This document shows, one piece after another, positions 53,132 through 64,000 of a stretch of DNA of 64,000 bases. Location: assembly GCA_018907035.1 (NCBI GenBank), contig JACCIC010000063.1, positions 186,001-250,000 of the forward strand, in the 5' to 3' direction. The notes below the pieces were generated by a model. The model had not been told where the DNA came from. It searched no databases and worked only from the letters and a program-made list of their open reading frames with translations. The translations under genes and the position numbers were made by a program. This stretch comes from Sycobia sp. Sy_11 (Eukaryota > Arthropoda > Insecta > Hymenoptera > Epichrysomallidae). The stretch's first letter is position 1. Each line of letters begins with the position of its first letter.

Positions 53132-54065
53132 TGCGCACGCATACATAGACTGCCTCCTCACCTAATCCGGCTGGCGCGCGCCGACGATACGGAAAGTGCG
53201 CCTCGCTAAAGCTTCGATCTGCCTCGTCAGCTGGTCCGCTCCTCCTCGGCCGTTGTTACCGCTGTTGCTGCTGCTTCTGCCTCTGACGCCGAGCCGCGCA
53301 TCAACGGCGATCACACGTGCGCGCTCGCGCGCATGCGATTTCCGCTTATTCACTTTCGATCTCGTCGCCGTCGTTCGCCGGACGCGCACCGGGGCTTCGC
53401 GGGGGAGGAAGGAGGGGCGGTTTCACCGATCGAGCTTCCTCGGCGCCCCGAACTCGCGCATCCTCGCCCGTCCGCCCGCGCGCCGCACTGTGACCTTCCG
53501 CTGCGAGCACGTTGCCACCGCGCGTCGCGTCCGCCTCGGAGTAAGGAGCGCTACGGAGCGCCGCGGAGTAAGGAAACGATAGGCACGGGGGGGGGGCGCG
53601 GGGGAGACAGCCTTTTCGGCCGGTCGGCGAGGGCAACTTCTCCTCCTGTCGTTCGGCTCTCGTGATCCACCAGGAGGTCCGCGTACGGCGCGTTGCGCTG
53701 CTCGAGTGAAGGTGCGCTTTGGCTCGCGCGCCGCGGCAGGTATATGAAACGGACGTCGCGCGCGCGCGCGCGCCAGTCCCTCGCCTCGCTCCCTCCCCAC
53801 CATCGTCGTCAGCTGAGCTTTCCCGCCGCCCGCGCCGCCGACGACGCCGCCGTGCGCGTATTGTCCCCGCGCGCGCGCGCCGCGGGGGGGGGGGGGAGCT
53901 CGGAGTTTTATCATCGGAAGCGCGCGGTGGAGAGATAAGCCGGCCGCGCGACTGTTGGCGGTGACGTTTGCAACGTGGCGAAAGGGGCGGGGGGTCTTTG
54001 GGGGTGCGTGTCTCCCCGCCGTGGGTCTGCGATGAGGCACTCTCGCGACGTCTGCTCTGTTTTTG
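52741..54065. other. CpG island
   Basis: A very CpG-rich block of 1.3 kb with sharp edges in AT-rich DNA. It holds CT/CA repeats, a G10 run (53587), a G13 run (53884-53896) and several GCGCGC tracts. Frames on both strands are long simply because AT-rich stop codons are rare here; none has a recognisable motif. A promoter or 5' UTR exon region is the best guess, orientation unknown. Confidence 0.4.
53092..53131. repeat. Compound (CT)8-(CA)12 microsatellite
   Basis: CT run followed without a spacer by a CA run. Confidence 0.94.
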
Positions 54066-55385
54066 GTTCCGCGCATTATTTTACATTTAGAAAAAAGAAA
54101 AGATTGTAATCTTATGAACAATCGCTACAATCTTTAACGTCAGCAGTGTTAATACTCCGAAAACTCGTAGTCAGCTATAATGTCGCAAAAAATTTAAGTG
54201 CAGATATCCAAATAAAACTCCCAGCAGTTAACGGGTTAAAAATAAAATGAGAAAATTTTAACCTCAAACTAATCATAAATGGAAAGCAATAAACATGTTT
54301 AATGCCCGGTTACTGGCCGCTAGCTGACAAAAAATTCGTCCAAAACTTCGGAGCTACCTTTTCACCCATTATCAATAGCTATAAATATATCCAATTTCTG
54401 GCCTTTGCACTTGACAGCTTTTGATTTAACAGAGTGTGGTTTAAATAGTAAACTTGACCAAAAGTAATTATTGGGTGATTAAGCGTCAACCCATCTAGGG
54501 CTATAAACTGCAAATGAACTTTTTGATTTCGACGCAGTATCGAATTGTAAAATTGACTGCCTGAACAAAAAAATTAAATTATTATAGTGCATTATGACGT
54601 TTCACTAGCTGGTTGAACATTATGGAATTGAAATTAGAAAATCTAGATTAAAACTGTCTCCTCATTTATAAAAATTAGCTTTCAAGAAGAGTAGATTATC
54701 TGCGGGCAAGAGTTCTTATTAAAAGTAATTCGCTTCTATACTTTCGATCTAAATAGATGATTTCTAAAGTAGTCTATTCATTCCTTTCTCTAATAAATGT
54801 ATTTACATAAAATACAGACTTCATCTATTAAAAGGTATATAAGAATGGATTACTACAGTTACGTGGCATTTGGAAAGTATGCACTTTTATAGAACATACC
54901 GTTCTACATAACCAATTGTGAACTGTGAATTAGTATTGTTTACTTTACAAATTAAAAATTCAAGTGAATACATTTTATTAAAATTTCTGATCCACGATAG
55001 ATATTGGCTCTTTGACAAATGTTTATTTAGTTAATTATAAAAGGTATTTCATTTATTTAATTAGAGTCTTATAAATATCGTAATGAAGATATAATTTTTT
55101 AATAATGATTTATGTAAAACGATGATTGAAATATTAAATCAACTAATTTTTAAAATTAAGATATTCTTTATATATAAACAAAAGATACCGAACAAATGTT
55201 ATGATGTACGAGATTCAATGTGTGCTTTGAATAAAATAACGAAAATGAAATTGCACATGTAAGCAACGACTGTGAAATTAGTTAAAAGACTTGTTCCATA
55301 ATTAATATTTTTAAATAAACTTTTTATATATTTTTGATATTTTTTTATCTTTTCATAGAATGCACTAATAGATGAGAACTTTCAG

Positions 55386-55452
55386 TAACACTAAATTTCA
55401 ACAAACACTCGTTTTTATTCAAAAAAATTAACACTAAATTTCAACAAACACT
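55386..55452. repeat. 24-bp direct repeat, 43-bp spacing
   Basis: TAACACTAAATTTCAACAAA plus CACT occurs exactly at 55386-55409 and again at 55429-55452; the spacer is not conserved. Confidence 0.9.
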
Positions 55453-56004
55453 AATTGATATGTTGTACATAGTTACAGTTGAAAAAGAAATACTTTTTAA
55501 TGAAACTAAACTCTTGTCTAGTTTAATAGGGAAAATTAAAAAAAAGGATCTAAAAATTCGATTCGAATAACTTTTTAATAGTATCGTATTATCTTAAACT
55601 TTCAAAACGCACTTCCGCAGTGTTCTGAATAAATCTGAATTGATGTCAATTATTTTATTAGATTTATGAATAGTGAAGGAAGTCTTATTTTAGAAAAATA
55701 ATCTTATTGAGTCCGTCGACGAAAAACGGGATGAAAATCAAGAGAGTCTTAAAGGACGAGTTATTAATGAAAGTTTTCTATTTTACCCGACATGATTTAA
55801 CAAGTAGATGAATCCATTGATAAACCAGTTCATCATGAATTTTAATCAAATCCGTCCCTACAACTCGATAAATATTCTTAAATAACATCTAAATGCCTAT
55901 TAATTTAAATAATATACGAGAATGCGAGTAAGAAATTATTCATAAGCTAATGTTTATTATCTTGTATGGCAAGTTTCAAAATTTGTACGCAACAATTAAA
56001 CAAC

Positions 56005-56059
<55 letters not shown>
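56005..56059. repeat. (AAT)18 microsatellite
   Basis: Uninterrupted AAT run of 55 bases, the only long trinucleotide array in the window. Confidence 0.96.
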
Positions 56060-57311
56060 GCTTTTCCAACAGTTAATTTCGGCCGTTATCGAGCAATAGC
56101 TGTCAGGACCGATCGATCACGAACATTTTTCTATATGCCACGAGCTAAGGTATTTTCCCCGAAAATTCTTGAGCAGAATAGTAAGTCCCTGTCGCAGCAT
56201 CGTCTGATCGATCAAATTGTCCTCGTTTCGCAATTGCTGACGTCTCGTTCAACCTTACAAAAAGACTTTGTGCATCGTTCGCTCGAAAATTGTACAGTTA
56301 CATATTTTATACCTGTACATTCACCAATTTACAGCTCCGTACACGTCTTTATCGGTATTTTTCTTTCGCAGAAACCTAATTGTAAATCATTGCGGCGACC
56401 TCGGTGCCCCCACCCCTGCCGCAAGCGATCGTAAAACTTTTACTAATTATATGCGCGATAATTAAGCGGCTTATATCCAGAGCTCGGGCTCTGTCGGTAC
56501 GTATAGGTCGAGCAGCAGCAGCTTCGATCCTTCCGACGCGCGGTTAAAAGAAAACAGAGAACTCAATGATATTCGGCGGTTTCGGTAATTAATCCGTCGA
56601 AAAGCTCTCGCCCGTCACGTGTCGTATATTTATATTGATGATCGGCCCGAGGCAATCGGGCGTGCGCGAGTCCAGCTGTTGCGGCCGAGCGAGCATCCTG
56701 GAAATTCAATGGGAGCAGAAGACCGTCGGAGCTCGATAGTGTCCACTGGATAACCGAATTACTTATTCGGTATATCGAGCGGTACGTCAACCTGGCAGAC
56801 CGCGAGTGACGCGGTCGGCTCTTGCTTCTCTTTGGAATTTGGAAAGACGAGGGACAAATTATGCTGGCAGTGCTTGTTACAGCCGCACACGCGTGCATCG
56901 GCATACATCGGGAGGGCGATTGCGTTGCGGCTCTTGCGATGCGAACTGGACGGGCCAACTAGTGAAGTGGTATCGACGAACGCGTCGGCGCTGAAAATTA
57001 TTGACCCAGCTTTTCGTAACGGTCGCGCGTATGCATAGCGCAAAGAAATCATTGCCTAACATTACATGGTTCTTCTCTCTCGAACTTGGATTTGTCGAAG
57101 GGACGGAGAGCGTATCTGTACTCATCAATTTTGCTTCATTCTTTTTGTTCGCGTGCGGCCGGACAGGTGTGACGCGCTGCGCGCCGCATACAATACAGGC
57201 GCAAGGAATCCAGATGAGGTCTTGACGCTATGGCTGCGCTTTAGTTTCGCAATTACGCCGGAAGCGGTCGTAACATTTTTCTATGCATTAAAGCTAATTT
57301 TATGATAATTC

Positions 57312-57314
<3 letters not shown>

Positions 57315-57355
<41 letters not shown>
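57315..57355. repeat. (TA)20 microsatellite
   Basis: Uninterrupted TA run. Confidence 0.95.
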
Positions 57356-57357
<2 letters not shown>

Positions 57358-58090
57358 GATTGGTAATCGCGTGTTTCGTGTACGCGGAAATTTTCTGTTC
57401 CTGCTCTCTTTAGAGATATTCGGAAAAGATTGGCCGTTAAAGAAATGAGGTGTTTTTGAAAAATTGTATCACATCATAACAAGCTAGCTGATATATCTAT
57501 AATTTGGCTCGCAAGGACGTGAGATTTCGAAACGATAAAGATATGTTGAAATCACCAATTTTTTTTGTGTTCGTTTCGGTCTCTCAGAATTCTTACATAT
57601 ATATATATTGATTCGATTCGTTTCATTATACGACTGTTTACTTACAATGAGTTAAGCTTATGACAAAGCGACAGCTCGAGCAAAAAGTACCGCGCACTTG
57701 CTTTTTATACTATATATATACTATATTATAATCTACAATTTGTGCAGTCCTTAGCGTTGTCTAGAAAAAGAGTTTTATGGCTACTGTAGCAGCAATTCGC
57801 TATATATATATCCCTCAATTCCAGCTTTGCAGCCAGTCCCAATACTTTCTTAAACAGTTAATAATATAGTTTCCAGCATATTTCTCGGCAATTAAAGCCG
57901 CGCTTCGGACAAAAATTATCATCGGGCTAAATATAACTGTAACGCCCAAAGTACACACAAAGTAGACCTGGCGCCGTACCATTTCTAGCGAAAATTGCAG
58001 CCAGTGAAACTCGAGGTTTTTTTCCAACCCTGGAGCGCATATATAACCAAACGAGAGCTCCTTCTTTTTATATATTTATTATATACATAC

Positions 58091-58092
<2 letters not shown>

Positions 58093-58137
<45 letters not shown>

Positions 58138-58178
58138 TATATACATATATATATACACATATATATATTTTATATATA
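58093..58178. repeat. Interrupted TA microsatellite
   Basis: Pure TA to 58131, then TA blocks broken by ACA units, then TTTTATATA. Confidence 0.94.
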
Positions 58179-58610
58179 TATATTTCTGTCCCCACAGAAA
58201 CCTCGCTGTTATTTTCACTCTATTCTTCGCACCTGCGCGCAGAGCTCTCCTATAGATCTAGGTCGTCTATGCACTGTCTCATCGGGCGCCTTCTCCCTCT
58301 CCATCCTCCCATTCTCTTTCGCCTCTTCCTCCTTGTAACATCGCACCTCTTTCGTCATTGCAAAATCCATCATTGTATCGAAGCAAACAAAAAACAAAAA
58401 AGAATAATTAAACGGAGGGGGTAAGGTCCGCTTATCGCTACATACTCGACAGACGCACTCTTTTTCTCTCTTTTATTATTGCGGCGCATTTCATAAAGTA
58501 CAAAAGCTAATCCTTCTTTCCGGGCTTTTAGCAAATCCTCTTTAGGATGCAGAAAGGACGGTGATGGGTGCGAGGGCAAGGAGGTATAGAAGTCAATTCC
58601 GCGCGCAATC

Positions 58611-58613
<3 letters not shown>

Positions 58614-58666
<53 letters not shown>
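58614..58666. repeat. (AT)26 microsatellite
   Basis: Uninterrupted AT run. Confidence 0.95.
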
Positions 58667-58668
<2 letters not shown>

Positions 58669-58832
58669 CACTCCGCAAGCGGCGAGAAACCGATGAATAG
58701 GAACCGCGACGCTGTTATACTCTCTTTAACCAGGTTAACCCCCTTCCCGCACCGTTGAGAACGACGATGCGACTTATATATATATACGACAGGATTTCCT
58801 GCCTCTCGCACACGATTCCCGCTGCTAGCTAA

Positions 58833-58835
<3 letters not shown>

Positions 58836-58873
<38 letters not shown>
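58836..58873. repeat. (CT)19 microsatellite
   Basis: Uninterrupted CT run. Confidence 0.94.
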
Positions 58874-58876
<3 letters not shown>

Positions 58877-59586
58877 TCTCCTCCTCTTATTCTCGCTTAC
58901 AATGCGAGGAAATTCGATTTTTTACCACGTTAAACCTTTTTAATTTAATTCTGTTCGCTCTTCGCTCGCGGCTCACTTTTCCGAGAAACCACGCGAAGTA
59001 TATGCGCCCGCTTTAAGTTTGATTCGTATTGCTAGGATGCGAAATTTACGACTGCCAGAGACGAGGAGAAAAAGAAAAAGGGGGGGGATTCGTTTTTATT
59101 CCATCTATGCTCGAATTGAAATTCCATTTTTTTTTTCAGTAACAAAATTCAACGTCGATGGCGGGAAATTGGTTCGAAAAACAGTGCGGTAAATGTATTT
59201 AAGATGCTCGTGAATGCCAGGATATAAATTTCACGAAATGATGAATGACGTGCGTTCACGAGAGATGGATATATTTTTAAAGAGTTTATGGATGATCCTA
59301 TTTTTGCCAACACACCTTAAGCCAATTTTAAAATCATTTTTAAGATCGGGGTATGCATAGTTCGAGCTTGAAGCAAAAAGCTGCACATGCACTAAATCAT
59401 CTTATTACACGCTGGATTTTATAGCATCTTTTTCTTTGAGATATGTTTTACCTCTGATGCTATTCGCTTTTCTTTCTTCTCATAAAAAAATATTCATTAA
59501 TTAATGCTTCCAACTAAAGGAAAAAGACAATAACAACAAATAAACGTTTACACTATTTTACTCCGCGACTTACTTTCCTTCAAAAC

Positions 59587-59590
<4 letters not shown>

Positions 59591-59637
<47 letters not shown>
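59591..59637. repeat. (TA)23 microsatellite
   Basis: Uninterrupted TA run. Confidence 0.95.
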
Positions 59638-59640
<3 letters not shown>

Positions 59641-60359
59641 GTTCATATTTATTATATATACATATAAATAAGTGGAATACTCTTAGTTTAATGATAACTG
59701 CATAAATGTGAAATTAAGTAGTATTTTTCATATATGTATAGATGTGTGTGTGTGTGTATACATATATACAGCTATACGAGAATAGATAAATGGTTTTTTT
59801 CCTATAAAAAGAATATTAATTAATTTCAATACGAAAAAGTGCTTCCATTTGTTATATACGTGTACCATTTATGATCGACCTATAAGAACAACGCTTTAAT
59901 ACATATATTGATTCCTCTGCTCTAATTTTCCAAATTTTCTCTCAATTGGTTTATGTCGCCAATAAACGACATCGGCTGAGCGGTATGTGCGATTTGAAAT
60001 TAAAGTTTAGAAAACGCAGCCCAGCACCTGTAATCGATTTACGCGCCGACGTCGATTTCTCGGCAGACCCGCGCAATTATAGATCACGTTAGCAAAGCAT
60101 TTTGCTCCCTTTTCCAGCGCAAGTCACTTTATCCCGAGTTCGTTTAATTCATCGCTTCGTTCTAGAACATCGGAACCACACCGCGCGATCCACGATTGGG
60201 ACGCACGCGCCTGGCTCTCGCTACGTGCGATTCGCATTCGATTTTTTATCAGTTAGAGTTACAACCACGGCACCAGAGGCGCGAGCATAGTGAACGTTGC
60301 ATTGGGTGCGTGACATATGAAATATAAGGCTATTTAGACAAGTTTCGCTAAATTTTGAT

Positions 60360-61316
60360 TCTACAACATAAAAAGTTTGTATTTTCTATGAAAATTAGGA
60401 CTTTCCTTCAATAATAAAATGAAAAAATTGATTATCCTAAATAGTTTTAATCGCTAGCTATAACATCTGCCCACAATTCAGGCAATTTCTGAAATCCAAA
60501 TGAAAAAAGTCTTTGGAGGATAAGAAGGAATCAAAATACGAAGACTGTGAGTCGGGTAGGGCAGAATTTCCTATCTGCTGTTTTCCAAAAGGTTTTTAAC
60601 GAAATAAGGAATATGTGACCGAGCATTGTCAAAGCAAAATCTCGTTCCTGGTGCACATACTGGTCCATTTTCTCGCAGTGCCCGGTTTCTATGTATCGAT
60701 TCTTTTCAGTAGACTGGTCCATCGACTCTTCGACCCTTTTTATGAAGCTCATAGTAAACCACGCCTTTCTTATTTCATACACAGAGCATGATCTTGTCTG
60801 CATAGATTTCTTGCTTTGACTGCTATAGTCCTAATTCGCACGACTTTACCGATGATTTGTTCCACTTTTCCTCTCCAGTAACAATTTTATACAAAAAAGA
60901 CTTTTTTGTGGCGCAAAAAAAATTCCGAAGTCAAAAGATGATTTTCGACGTTCCTCGGCATCAATTCGTACGGCACTCAAATTCCTAACTTTTGGACGTA
61001 TTTCAATTATTTTAGACGCTTGAAAATGGCTTGATCTGTTATTCCTAACATAGTAGCAAATTCTTCGTACACGGTATAACACATGCATCGGAGAATGCTC
61101 ATAATTCTCAATTCTCAAACTTTTTGTCTGGCCCTGACGCTCATTAAAATTCGATATTAAAATTACTAGTTTTGAAATGCGTAAGCCATTTTTGACACAT
61201 TTTATCATCTCGAGAATATTCACGGAATACTTTTCAAAGCAAACGATGATCTTCAGGTTTTTTAAGTTAGACCAAACAAGTAAAATTTCTTTATATATAC
61301 TTTTTTGCCAACGCAA
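60360..61316 (-). mobile_element. Decayed Tc1/mariner (mariner) element
   Basis: The element contains the transposase relic at 60432-61300. At the right edge the minus strand reads GCGTTGGCAAAAAAGTATAT, close to a mariner terminal inverted repeat. At the left edge CATAAAAAGTTTGTAT (about 60366-60381) is a weak counterpart matching 11 of 15 positions. At about 950 bp it is shorter than the usual 1.3 kb, in line with internal deletions. The termini are tentative; the transposase homology is not. Confidence 0.7.
60432..61300 (-). pseudogene. Mariner transposase pseudogene
   Basis: A cut-and-paste DD34D transposase, broken by many frameshifts and stops. Reading across frames on the minus strand, the order is: helix-turn-helix segment with CQKWLTHFKTSNFNIEF (around 61195-61145), RQGQTK, EFATMLGITDQAIFKRLK (around 61060-61005), the linker VPYELMP (around 60975), IVTGEEKW (60862-60885), KIMLCV then NKKGVVYYELHKKGRRVDG (around 60790-60705), FDNARSH (60613-60633), EILPYPTHS, and the C-terminal QKLPELWADVIASD ending in TAA at 60432. 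The first catalytic Asp reads as Glu, and the segment holding the third Asp (normally S-P-D-L-A-P-S-D-Y) is deleted, about 30 residues. It cannot be active. The motifs resemble the mellifera/irritans side of mariner, judged from memory. Confidence 0.85.
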
Positions 61317-61548
61317 GAATGATTATCGTGCAGTAGAAACTTATATTTGTTTTCACAAATCATATTTAATAGATTTTTTAACGATGTTTAATATATGAAA
61401 GCTTTAATTGTTACAAAAAGGCGCAGAAGATAGATATGAATTTAGTAAGAAATACGAAATTGCTGTCCAAATATATATGTGTACTTACGTAAGCCGACCT
61501 GGAAATTAGATCGCCTTCGTCGAGAGACGCGGAAGGTCGCTCGTTGCG

Positions 61549-61573
61549 TATATATATATATATATATATATAT
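61549..61573. repeat. (TA)12 microsatellite
   Basis: Uninterrupted TA run. Confidence 0.93.
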
Positions 61574-62022
61574 CGAAAGCTTTGACCTCTGGGCTCATTA
61601 CGCTAATGGCGCGTTATATGCATATATTTGGAAAACACTCGCGGGACCAGAGAGGCGCGATGCGCGCGGTTAACGAGAAAGTTATACAAGCAAGAATTTA
61701 TCGGGGTGGTCAGCGGGACCGAAGGTGAAATGGAAAAGGAACGAGGGGAGCGGCGGTACGGTCATTTAACACGAATTCGGTGAAGGTGTTTTGTTAAAAT
61801 CGGTCAATATATAGAAAGAAAGGATATGATAATGTCTTCGATAATCCCATGTTAAGTATTAAGAGTATAAAAAATCTGTCAGCGATGTGCCGAAACAATC
61901 AATGATTTTTACACAATATCACCTGCGTGGCTTTCGCTTTACTCGCGTTCATTAGCCTTTTACAATAAGCAGCCGACCTCAATTTGTTTGTGAATCCCTA
62001 TAAAACTACTCACATATATGCA

Positions 62023-62023
<1 letters not shown>

Positions 62024-62074
<51 letters not shown>
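62024..62074. repeat. (TA)25 microsatellite
   Basis: Uninterrupted TA run. Confidence 0.95.
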
Positions 62075-62076
<2 letters not shown>

Positions 62077-62167
62077 GTTAACTTCCGGAAGTCTAGGTAT
62101 ACTGTACGAGCCGCGGAAGGCATGGGCAATGCTTTATCCAGGCGAGAAATTATAAAGTCTCAATTAG

Positions 62168-62170
<3 letters not shown>

Positions 62171-62207
<37 letters not shown>
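62171..62207. repeat. (AT)18 microsatellite
   Basis: Uninterrupted AT run. Confidence 0.95.
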
Positions 62208-62210
<3 letters not shown>

Positions 62211-62310
62211 GAACGTCGCGTCCGATCAGGCGGTATATATAGTAAGTAGTAGGGCCGTATTGGTGAACGCGTGCCGCCGCGGTTCTTGCGAGAACGAAGA
62301 AAGTGATAAC

Positions 62311-62353
62311 GATATATATATATATAATATATATATAATATATATATATATAT
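62311..62353. repeat. Interrupted AT microsatellite
   Basis: Three AT blocks separated by single AA steps (ATAATA). Confidence 0.93.
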
Positions 62354-62606
62354 GTATGTATATAGGTATGTGGCGCGGCTCGCCCGAGCAGAACTTTCTA
62401 TAACGTTTGTGAATACATATATATATATATATATATATAACAGCGCACGGTTAGATAGCTCGTGCGCACGAATTCGAACGTATATAATACACACGGAACT
62501 GCTGCTGCCGCCGGCGCTGCTTCAGTATCAAATATACGTGTCTATATACATGCATTTGGTCTTCGAGGCTCTTGTCTCGGATGTTGCATCGATTTATACA
62601 TACATG

Positions 62607-62608
<2 letters not shown>

Positions 62609-62653
<45 letters not shown>

Positions 62654-62679
62654 TACATACTACATATATATATTAGATA

Positions 62680-62718
<39 letters not shown>
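62609..62718. repeat. Pair of TA arrays
   Basis: TA arrays at 62609-62651 and about 62664-62718, separated by CACTACATACTACA; the second is interrupted by GA and CA. Confidence 0.93.
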
Positions 62719-62818
62719 GCTAGATACTTTAATCGTGCGGTTTTTTAGCGCGGAGCGTGAGAGACCGCGCGCGCGCATGCAACGCGCAAGGCAGGAGAAG
62801 GGAATTGCATATGTGTGT

Positions 62819-62819
62819 G

Positions 62820-62888
<69 letters not shown>
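62819..62888. repeat. (TA)n-(GA)n compound microsatellite
   Basis: TGTGTG leads into about 60 bases of TA with one TG break, ending in AGAGAGAG. A further TA-to-GA junction. Confidence 0.95.
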
Positions 62889-64000
62889 TTGCTTTCAATG
62901 GGAATTAATTGAATTGGTTTCTTCGGGAGGGCTCGGACTTGGCCTCGGTGAGCATTGAATTATCGTATTGTACGAACGAGGATTTCTATAGACAAGCGAT
63001 GGTAATGAGCTTCTGATATTTTAATCAAAATGCATACGGTAAATATTTGTTGCTTAATATATTTATATTATACATAATATAATGAAAAAATTCTATGAGT
63101 CATCATAAAGTTATGTCATTTAAATTTTTAATTAACTGTTTCTAGTATCAGATTTTGAATCTTTTATAAAAAAATATATATGTGTTGTGAAAATATTAAT
63201 TCATCGTCTAAATTTAGCAAAAAACACTTTTTCCTTTTCCATTAACAGTGTAGCTAAACGACTTAACCTTTCGTGAGCCGGAATAGTTGTTAAATGCCTT
63301 TTGATTCATTTCAGTTGGAAAAAAGTTCTCTTTTTCAATCTTTGCTACAGACATAGGTAAAATCATTGAGATTCTATACCTTATGGATTTAATTTGAAAA
63401 ATTATCATTGAAATGATTTCTTACATTAGACACTTGAAATTGTGCATCGCTCATAATAATGAGATCGAAAAACAAGTTCTCGATATTCTTAATTCCAAAA
63501 ATAAATTTTCATTCTCATTCAGATTGACTTTTTCTTTTGCGTTTCTAGTAAAAGCATACTCTCTAAATTGACATATCTAGTAAAAGTATGAAAAATATCA
63601 TTTTAAAAGCTAATTCCAAATCGAATAACAAATTCAAATGCCCGACGGAGAATACCTTAATCAAAATATTAATACATATATATATCGTAATAAATTTAGT
63701 AGCTAGGCCCCCGTTCCACATAAACTGTTCTCTATTAATCTGATGATTTTTCATGCACATGAAAATTCGTATAGAGGCCGAGGGCAGTGGCATCGCAAAG
63801 TGCACAGGTATCTTTCTATATTGCTACATTTCTAATTAAACATGGAAATGTTTTAATTTTTTAAAAATGAATTTTGTGCATTTAATCAGATTCTCAAAAA
63901 ATAGTTTTAATATCAAGACGACATTTATCCGTAGAACATGATATCATATAAACGTGGATTTATTACAGATAAATTAAATCAGAAAGTACTCATCCAATAC

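Larger units (their letters stand above)
54066..56100. other. AT-rich non-coding DNA
   Basis: Unique-looking AT-rich sequence with one short direct repeat (55386-55452) and an AAT array. No exon seen. Confidence 0.45.
56101..60359. other. Non-coding DNA of mixed composition
   Basis: A moderately GC-rich segment (56.1-57.3 kb) is followed by AT-rich DNA with several TA arrays. Open frames at 56135-57305 lack any recognisable motif. No exon or RNA gene identified. Confidence 0.45.
61317..64000. other. AT-rich non-coding DNA with TA-array cluster
   Basis: TA arrays are packed between 61549 and 62886 and separated by short, partly CpG-rich pieces. From 62.9 kb to the edge the DNA is AT-rich and featureless. 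No exon recognised. Confidence 0.5.

Noticed and set aside
53423..54121. 232-residue Arg/Pro/Ala-rich open frame on the minus strand
   Set aside because: CpG-island composition explains the missing stops; equally long frames exist on the other strand and there is no conserved motif or plausible splice context.

Overview
The window looks like nuclear DNA of an insect, most likely a hymenopteran. I infer this from GC-rich coding exons in very AT-rich introns, from CpG that is not depleted but piled up in patches (including pure CG and CA/CG repeats), from many long TA and GA/CT microsatellites, from GT-AG introns, and from a decayed mariner transposon of the kind common in bees, ants and wasps. 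There are no operons, CRISPR arrays, rRNA genes or intact tRNA genes. Coding DNA is about 1.6 kb out of 64 kb. Layout: (1) Bases 10-2448, + strand: three consecutive exons of a class I unconventional myosin motor domain (MYO1E/1F-like, long-tailed type). They start inside the motor and stop after the relay-helix region, so the gene runs off the left edge and its downstream exons were not found. (2) Bases 5503-9255, - strand: a three-exon gene for a predicted secreted protein of 358 residues that I do not recognise, with a signal peptide, Gln/His-rich stretches and a Ser/Thr/Pro-rich tail. All three exons join in frame at consensus splice sites. A splice acceptor just before the ATG says that at least one 5' untranslated exon lies farther right. 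(3) Bases 9264-60431: about 51 kb without any recognisable protein-coding exon. It alternates AT-rich stretches, dozens of TA, GA/CT, CA and AAT arrays, and CpG-rich patches near 11.4-12.1, 16.1-16.7, 20.0-20.6, 22.1-23.7, 24.8-25.5, 26.7-27.5, 31.8-32.3, 43.4-46.3, 48.5-48.9 and 52.8-54.0 kb. This is probably 5' flank or 5' introns of the secreted-protein gene, and may also lie inside a very long intron of the myosin gene. Inside it sits a well-delimited tRNA-derived SINE with a 14-bp target-site duplication (47347-47579). (4) Bases about 60360-61316, - strand: a badly decayed, internally deleted mariner transposase relic, then AT-rich DNA with a dense TA-repeat cluster (61.5-62.9 kb) to the right edge. 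The most notable items are the delimited SINE, the unrecognised secreted Gln/His-rich protein on the strand opposite the myosin, a 60-bp repeat whose units can fold into hairpins (18739-18918), and recurrent TA-to-GA compound microsatellites. I found no convincing new multi-gene system.
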